Positions 4,567 to 6,629 of a stretch of 6,629 nt of DNA are shown here, piece by piece. A program made the position numbers and the translations under genes. Position 1 is the stretch's first letter; each line of letters begins with the position of its first letter. The DNA is from Euryarchaeota archaeon UBA258 (GTDB lineage Archaea; Thermoplasmatota; Poseidoniia; Poseidoniales; Poseidoniaceae), in assembly GCA_002502605.1 (NCBI GenBank), contig DAPR01000079.1:1-6629 (forward strand), written 5' to 3'. The notes beneath the pieces are model-generated. The model was not told the DNA's origin. It did no database searches and worked only from the letters and a program-made list of their open reading frames with translations.

Positions 4567-5472
4567 GTGCCTGAATTACCTGAGGTTGAAACGGTCCGCG
4601 CCGGACTGGAGCAAGCTTGGGTTGGTCGGAGCATAGAACAGGTGATCCTTCGGCGCACAGATTTACGCTTTCCATTTCCCGAACGGATGGCTGAAACCCT
4701 CACCGGTCAAACGGTCCTCGCTGTGCGCCGCCGCGCGAAATACCTCCTCGTGGATTTGTCTGAAGGGCAGGTCTTCCTTTCACACCTTGGCATGAGTGGC
4801 CGCTATACCCTTGTCACTCCAGCAGAAGTCACTCGGCTCAATCCGTCTGGTGATGGCGTTGAGCGGTCTGTTTTTGGTGAACTCACTGGCTTTGATGGCC
4901 GTCACGATCACATGGAATTTCGTTTTGACGATGGTTCGGCTTCAGTCTACACCGATCCAAGGCGGTTCGGGATTGCTGATTTGTTTGAACGGGCGGAAGA
5001 GCCCGTCCAGTCGCTGCTTGAGCATTTAGGCCCCGAACCATTTGCCGGTTGGAATTCAACCATCGCTGCAGAACGGATTGGGGCAAAACGCTCGGCCATC
5101 AAAATCACATTGCTTGATCAACGCTTTGTCGTTGGTGTCGGAAACATCTACGCCTGCGAGGCTCTTCACAGGTCTGGCATTTCACCAACAACGCCATCAA
5201 ACACACTGGTCCGAAAGAACGGCAAGCCGACAAAAAAGCTCGAGCGACTGGTCGAGGAAGTCAAGGCTGTGCTCGAGGCTGCGATTGCTGTTGGCGGCTC
5301 AACGCTGAATGATTTTGCAGCAGTTGATGGAACGCTGGGGTACTTTGGCCATCATTTTCAAGTGTATGACAGGGAAGATGGCCCGTGCTTGAAAGAGGGT
5401 TGCAACGGAACCATTGAGCGCATTGTCCAAAGCAACCGTTCAACGTTCCTTTGCCCCCGGTGTCAAAAATAA
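4567..5472 (+). CDS. mutM: Formamidopyrimidine-DNA glycosylase (Fpg/MutM)
   Basis: This bifunctional base-excision enzyme removes 8-oxoguanine and formamidopyrimidines and cuts the abasic site by beta,delta-elimination. The start must be GTG 4567: after Met removal it exposes the catalytic N-terminal proline in PELPEVETV, whereas GTG 4558 would bury it behind three residues. The 301-residue product has all key elements: P2 and E3, the lysine in RRRAKYL (K58), HLGMSG (H73, M76), DPRRFG (R132, F134) for helix intercalation, and GVGNIYACEALHRSGISP (N193). The H2TH region and GGSTLNDF follow, then the C-terminal zinc finger with C274, C279, C296, C299 and the conserved R291. It exceeds the 269 residues of the E. 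coli enzyme chiefly through about 20 extra residues at 84-111, between GMSGRY and the HDH motif. The family is mainly bacterial, so acquisition by transfer is plausible. It is the third gene of the nop5-fibrillarin operon. Confidence 0.97.
   Translation: MPELPEVETVRAGLEQAWVGRSIEQVILRRTDLRFPFPERMAETLTGQTVLAVRRRAKYLLVDLSEGQVFLSHLGMSGRYTLVTPAEVTRLNPSGDGVERSVFGELTGFDGRHDHMEFRFDDGSASVYTDPRRFGIADLFERAEEPVQSLLEHLGPEPFAGWNSTIAAERIGAKRSAIKITLLDQRFVVGVGNIYACEALHRSGISPTTPSNTLVRKNGKPTKKLERLVEEVKAVLEAAIAVGGSTLNDFAAVDGTLGYFGHHFQVYDREDGPCLKEGCNGTIERIVQSNRSTFLCPRCQK
5465..5472 (-). terminator. T-rich terminator after the LysE-family gene
   Basis: Directly after the minus-strand stop codon of the exporter the sequence reads TTATTTTT, with five consecutive T residues, which could serve as an archaeal terminator. 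It lies inside the last codons of mutM on the other strand, so the AAA codons there also explain the T run. Confidence 0.35.
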
Positions 5473-6099
5473 TCACACCAGTGAGTAGGTCACAGAGGCA
5501 GCAAACAGCCACAACGCAATCGCTGTCGCCTTGTAGACCACCGTTCCATGGGTTCGCAGCAATTCAAGTGCTCTTGTGCCCGTTAGAAGCATGGCGACGA
5601 TGACATACCATGCAGCATCGATGATCATGCCTAGGCCCCCAATCGCTAACTTCGTGTTCATGCCCATGCCAGGTTCGAGAACCTGAGCCAAGACGGCCAC
5701 AAGGAACAACGCAATCTTCGGATTGAAGAACGCAATTGCAAAGCCTTCAGTGAACCCTTGTCGCTTTTGAACCGATGGAATCAAATCGCTTTCTTGAGGC
5801 TCTTCGAGGGCGGTGTGCCACATTTTCCAACCGTACCATACCAGCAAACCTACGCCAAACAGTTGCAGAACGAGAAAGACATCTGGGGCCTGTTCGAGCA
5901 GCACAATGAGGCCGAACACAGCGCTTCCTGCATACAGTCCAAAGCCCAAACCGTGGCCTAGGGCACACGCTACCCCTTGCCTGCGTCCGCCGATGAGGGT
6001 GTTTCTCAACACGACCATCAGGCTTGGTCCGGGCGATGTGGCTCCAAGAATGAAGAAGGTCCCAGCAGTGAGAATCGCTTCCCAGGCAAGAGGCTCCAT
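5473..6099 (-). CDS. LysE/RhtB-family amino-acid exporter
   Basis: This is a polytopic inner-membrane transporter of the LysE/RhtB superfamily, whose members export amino acids such as lysine, homoserine or threonine. The substrate here cannot be told. From ATG 6099 the product is 208 residues, the normal family length. It shows the N-terminal signature with SPGPSLMVVLRNTLIGGRR (22-40), where the SPGP motif is diagnostic, followed by the GVACALGHGLGFGLYA segment and FFNPKIALF (124-132). About six membrane helices are predicted (roughly 4-26, 44-68, 73-95, 116-140, 150-176, 186-206). The frame extends upstream to an ATG at 6177, but the extra 26 residues (with GGWGEG and SSRR) look like untranslated leader and do not fit the family. 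No clear ribosome site or TATA box precedes 6099. It abuts mutM tail to tail with no spacer; a functional link is not implied by convergent orientation. Confidence 0.92.
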   Translation of the reverse strand: MEPLAWEAILTAGTFFILGATSPGPSLMVVLRNTLIGGRRQGVACALGHGLGFGLYAGSAVFGLIVLLEQAPDVFLVLQLFGVGLLVWYGWKMWHTALEEPQESDLIPSVQKRQGFTEGFAIAFFNPKIALFLVAVLAQVLEPGMGMNTKLAIGGLGMIIDAAWYVIVAMLLTGTRALELLRTHGTVVYKATAIALWLFAASVTYSLV

Positions 6100-6142
6100 A
6101 GTTCTGCGAGAGGAATCAATGCCATGAACGCTTCCAAACAGG

Positions 6143-6160
6143 CCTTCACCCCACCCGCCC
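6143..6160 (-). other. G-rich tract on the minus strand, possible weak quadruplex
   Basis: The minus strand reads GGG, GGG, GGGG and then GG, separated by one, one and four bases. It could fold as a two-tetrad G-quadruplex. Within the likely leader of the exporter mRNA it would be on the transcribed RNA, about 45-60 bases before the start codon. Confidence 0.35.
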
Positions 6161-6186
6161 TTTGGGAGGAATTGCATACAGGGCGG
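6155..6186. repeat. Perfect 7-base GC-rich inverted repeat upstream of the exporter
   Basis: CCGCCCT (6155-6161) and AGGGCGG (6180-6186) are exact inverted copies around an 18-base loop. As RNA on either strand this is a stable stem. It sits in the 117-base gap between two minus-strand reading frames, so it may be a leader hairpin for the exporter, an operator or a transcript-end structure for the small upstream ORF. Part of the right arm also belongs to the plus-strand G-run motif at 6181-6208, and the left arm overlaps the minus-strand G tract. Confidence 0.45.
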
Positions 6187-6208
6187 ATGAGGGAGTGGGT
6201 ATGTTGGG
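6181..6208 (+). other. Canonical four-run G-quadruplex motif
   Basis: Four GGG runs at 6181-6183, 6191-6193, 6197-6199 and 6206-6208 are separated by loops of 7, 3 and 6 bases, satisfying the usual G3 N1-7 pattern. The G-rich strand is the non-template-coding complement of the minus-strand genes here, so it would act at the DNA level in their template strand. Confidence 0.5.
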
Positions 6209-6216
6209 TGAGTTGA

Positions 6217-6396
6217 TCAAAGTCCGTACATGAAGATGGAATTGGGTTGCCCCTCAAGGAGGCGTGCTTCAGTTTCAGCAGATGCTTGGAGGAAATTTCT
6301 GTGCGTTTTTCTCTGCTTTACCACACGCATGACCGCAACACGAAGGGCGAGGGTGGTTGCGTGTCGAACGGTTTTGGTGTTCTGGGTGGTGTCCAT
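6217..6396 (-). CDS. Possible small basic protein of unknown function
   Basis: A 59-codon frame from ATG 6396 ends in TGA at 6217. I do not recognise it. The codons are of the kind used in the neighbouring genes (ACC, CTC, GCC, CGT, GTT, GAG in good frame order), and the product looks protein-like: a hydrophilic N-terminus, then one long amphipathic, basic helix-forming stretch (about 12-48, with RVAVMRVVKQRK at 19-30) and a short tail ending in MYGL. There are no cysteines and no signal peptide. Extension upstream to a TTG at 6486 adds sequence that does not look coding. No Shine-Dalgarno or well-placed TATA box was found, and an overlapping plus-strand frame (6230-6460) looks less protein-like. 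It would lie upstream of and co-directional with the exporter, 117 bases away. Confidence 0.4.
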   Translation of the reverse strand: MDTTQNTKTVRHATTLALRVAVMRVVKQRKTHRNFLQASAETEARLLEGQPNSIFMYGL

Positions 6397-6584
6397 GAAA
6401 CGATTGAACCACGTGAACCCTCTTGAAGGTTCGTGTTCATGCGTCAAACACACTTCATGAGTCGTATTTCGGTGAAATAGAGCCAAAAGTGTAGGAATAT
6501 GGTAAATACATTCATCATTCGGGCGAACATTGGTTGGAATCCTTTCCTTTGCAACCGTAGTGTGGAAAATACACCGTTTTTGAG
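6397..6584. other. Apparent non-coding stretch near right end
   Basis: No convincing gene is seen here. A TATA-like GTATTTACCATATTC on the minus strand (about 6495-6509) could be a promoter for the small minus-strand ORF, leaving a leader of roughly 80 bases. An imperfect repeat pair GAACC/GGTTC surrounds 6415-6432. No tRNA arms or box C/D guide RNA could be assembled. Confidence 0.3.
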
Positions 6585-6629
6585 TCAGGCCCTCAACGGG
6601 TCGAGTATCTCGTTCACCGAGTCAAGACT
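6585..6629 (-). CDS. Possible C-terminal end of an unidentified gene (cut by right edge)
   Basis: On the minus strand one frame enters from the right edge and runs 14 codons (SLDSVNEILDPLRA) to a TGA at 6585-6587, while the other two minus-strand frames hit stops within the first few codons. The codon choice (GAC, AAC, GAG, CTC, GCC) looks coding and the peptide resembles a helical C-terminus. It is too short to identify. A competing plus-strand frame starting at ATG 6499 also stays open to the edge but looks less protein-like. Confidence 0.3.
   Translation of the reverse strand, partial: SLDSVNEILDPLRA

Noticed and set aside
6100..6177. N-terminal extension of the exporter to ATG 6177
   Set aside because: It adds 26 residues rich in Gly and charged residues before the normal family start, and it overlaps the hairpin/G-rich element, so it is read as leader.
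6230..6460. 76-codon plus-strand frame
   Set aside because: Its product is rich in Arg, Cys and Val runs with no motif, and the antisense frame at 6217-6396 shows better codon use; it is likely a shadow.
6440..6520. Box C-like ATGATGA on the minus strand near 6510, considered as a box C/D guide RNA near the RNP genes
   Set aside because: No CTGA box D at suitable downstream spacing was found and no terminal stem is evident.
6499..6629. Plus-strand frame open from ATG 6499 to the right edge
   Set aside because: The 43 residues look unlike a protein N-terminus of any family, and it conflicts with the more coding-like minus-strand tail at 6585-6629; evidence is too thin to call.
1..6629. CRISPR array, insertion sequence, integrase, tRNA or rRNA
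   Set aside because: Reading both strands showed no regularly spaced repeats, no transposase or integrase motifs, no tRNA T-arm signatures with matching acceptor stems and no conserved rRNA segments.

Overview
The window looks like a piece of a marine planktonic archaeal genome, most likely Euryarchaeota of the Marine Group II/III type (Poseidoniia). The evidence is a set of archaeal information-processing genes (PCNA clamp, transcription factor S, NOP5, archaeal fibrillarin) mixed with a bacterial-type formamidopyrimidine-DNA glycosylase and surface proteins bearing signal peptides. Base composition is moderate, intergenic gaps are very short, and TATA-like boxes lie about 25 bases ahead of some start codons. 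The lineage is inferred from gene character, not from a search.

Layout. Positions 1-470 (minus) hold the N-terminal part of a lipoprotein that runs off the left edge. It diverges from pcna (652-1392, plus) across 181 bases. Convergent to pcna, with 3 bases between stop codons, is an unrecognised two-helix membrane protein with a Gln/Pro/Met-rich tail (1396-2241, minus). Upstream of it on the same strand is tfs (2297-2668, minus), separated by an oligo-T terminator and a new TATA box. A 120-base divergent promoter region then leads into a tight plus-strand operon: nop5 (2789-3832), fibrillarin (3842-4561) and mutM/fpg (4567-5472), with gaps of 9 and 5 bases and ribosome sites that overlap the preceding stop codons. 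A LysE-family exporter (5473-6099, minus) abuts mutM tail to tail with no gap. The right end (6100-6629) holds a G-rich/inverted-repeat element, a probable small basic ORF (6217-6396, minus) and what may be the last 14 codons of another minus-strand gene.

How the genes relate. NOP5 and fibrillarin are two of the three core proteins of the archaeal box C/D ribonucleoprotein that 2'-O-methylates rRNA; the third, L7Ae, is not here. PCNA serves replication and repair, TFS rescues backtracked RNA polymerase, and Fpg removes oxidised guanine. The window is therefore mainly housekeeping nucleic-acid machinery interspersed with cell-surface and transport genes. I see no mobile element, CRISPR array, rRNA or tRNA, and no convincing new multi-gene system. 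The points most worth a second look are the enlarged zinc knuckle of TFS, the fpg gene carried in the box C/D operon, the unknown Q-rich-tailed membrane protein, and the non-coding element upstream of the exporter.
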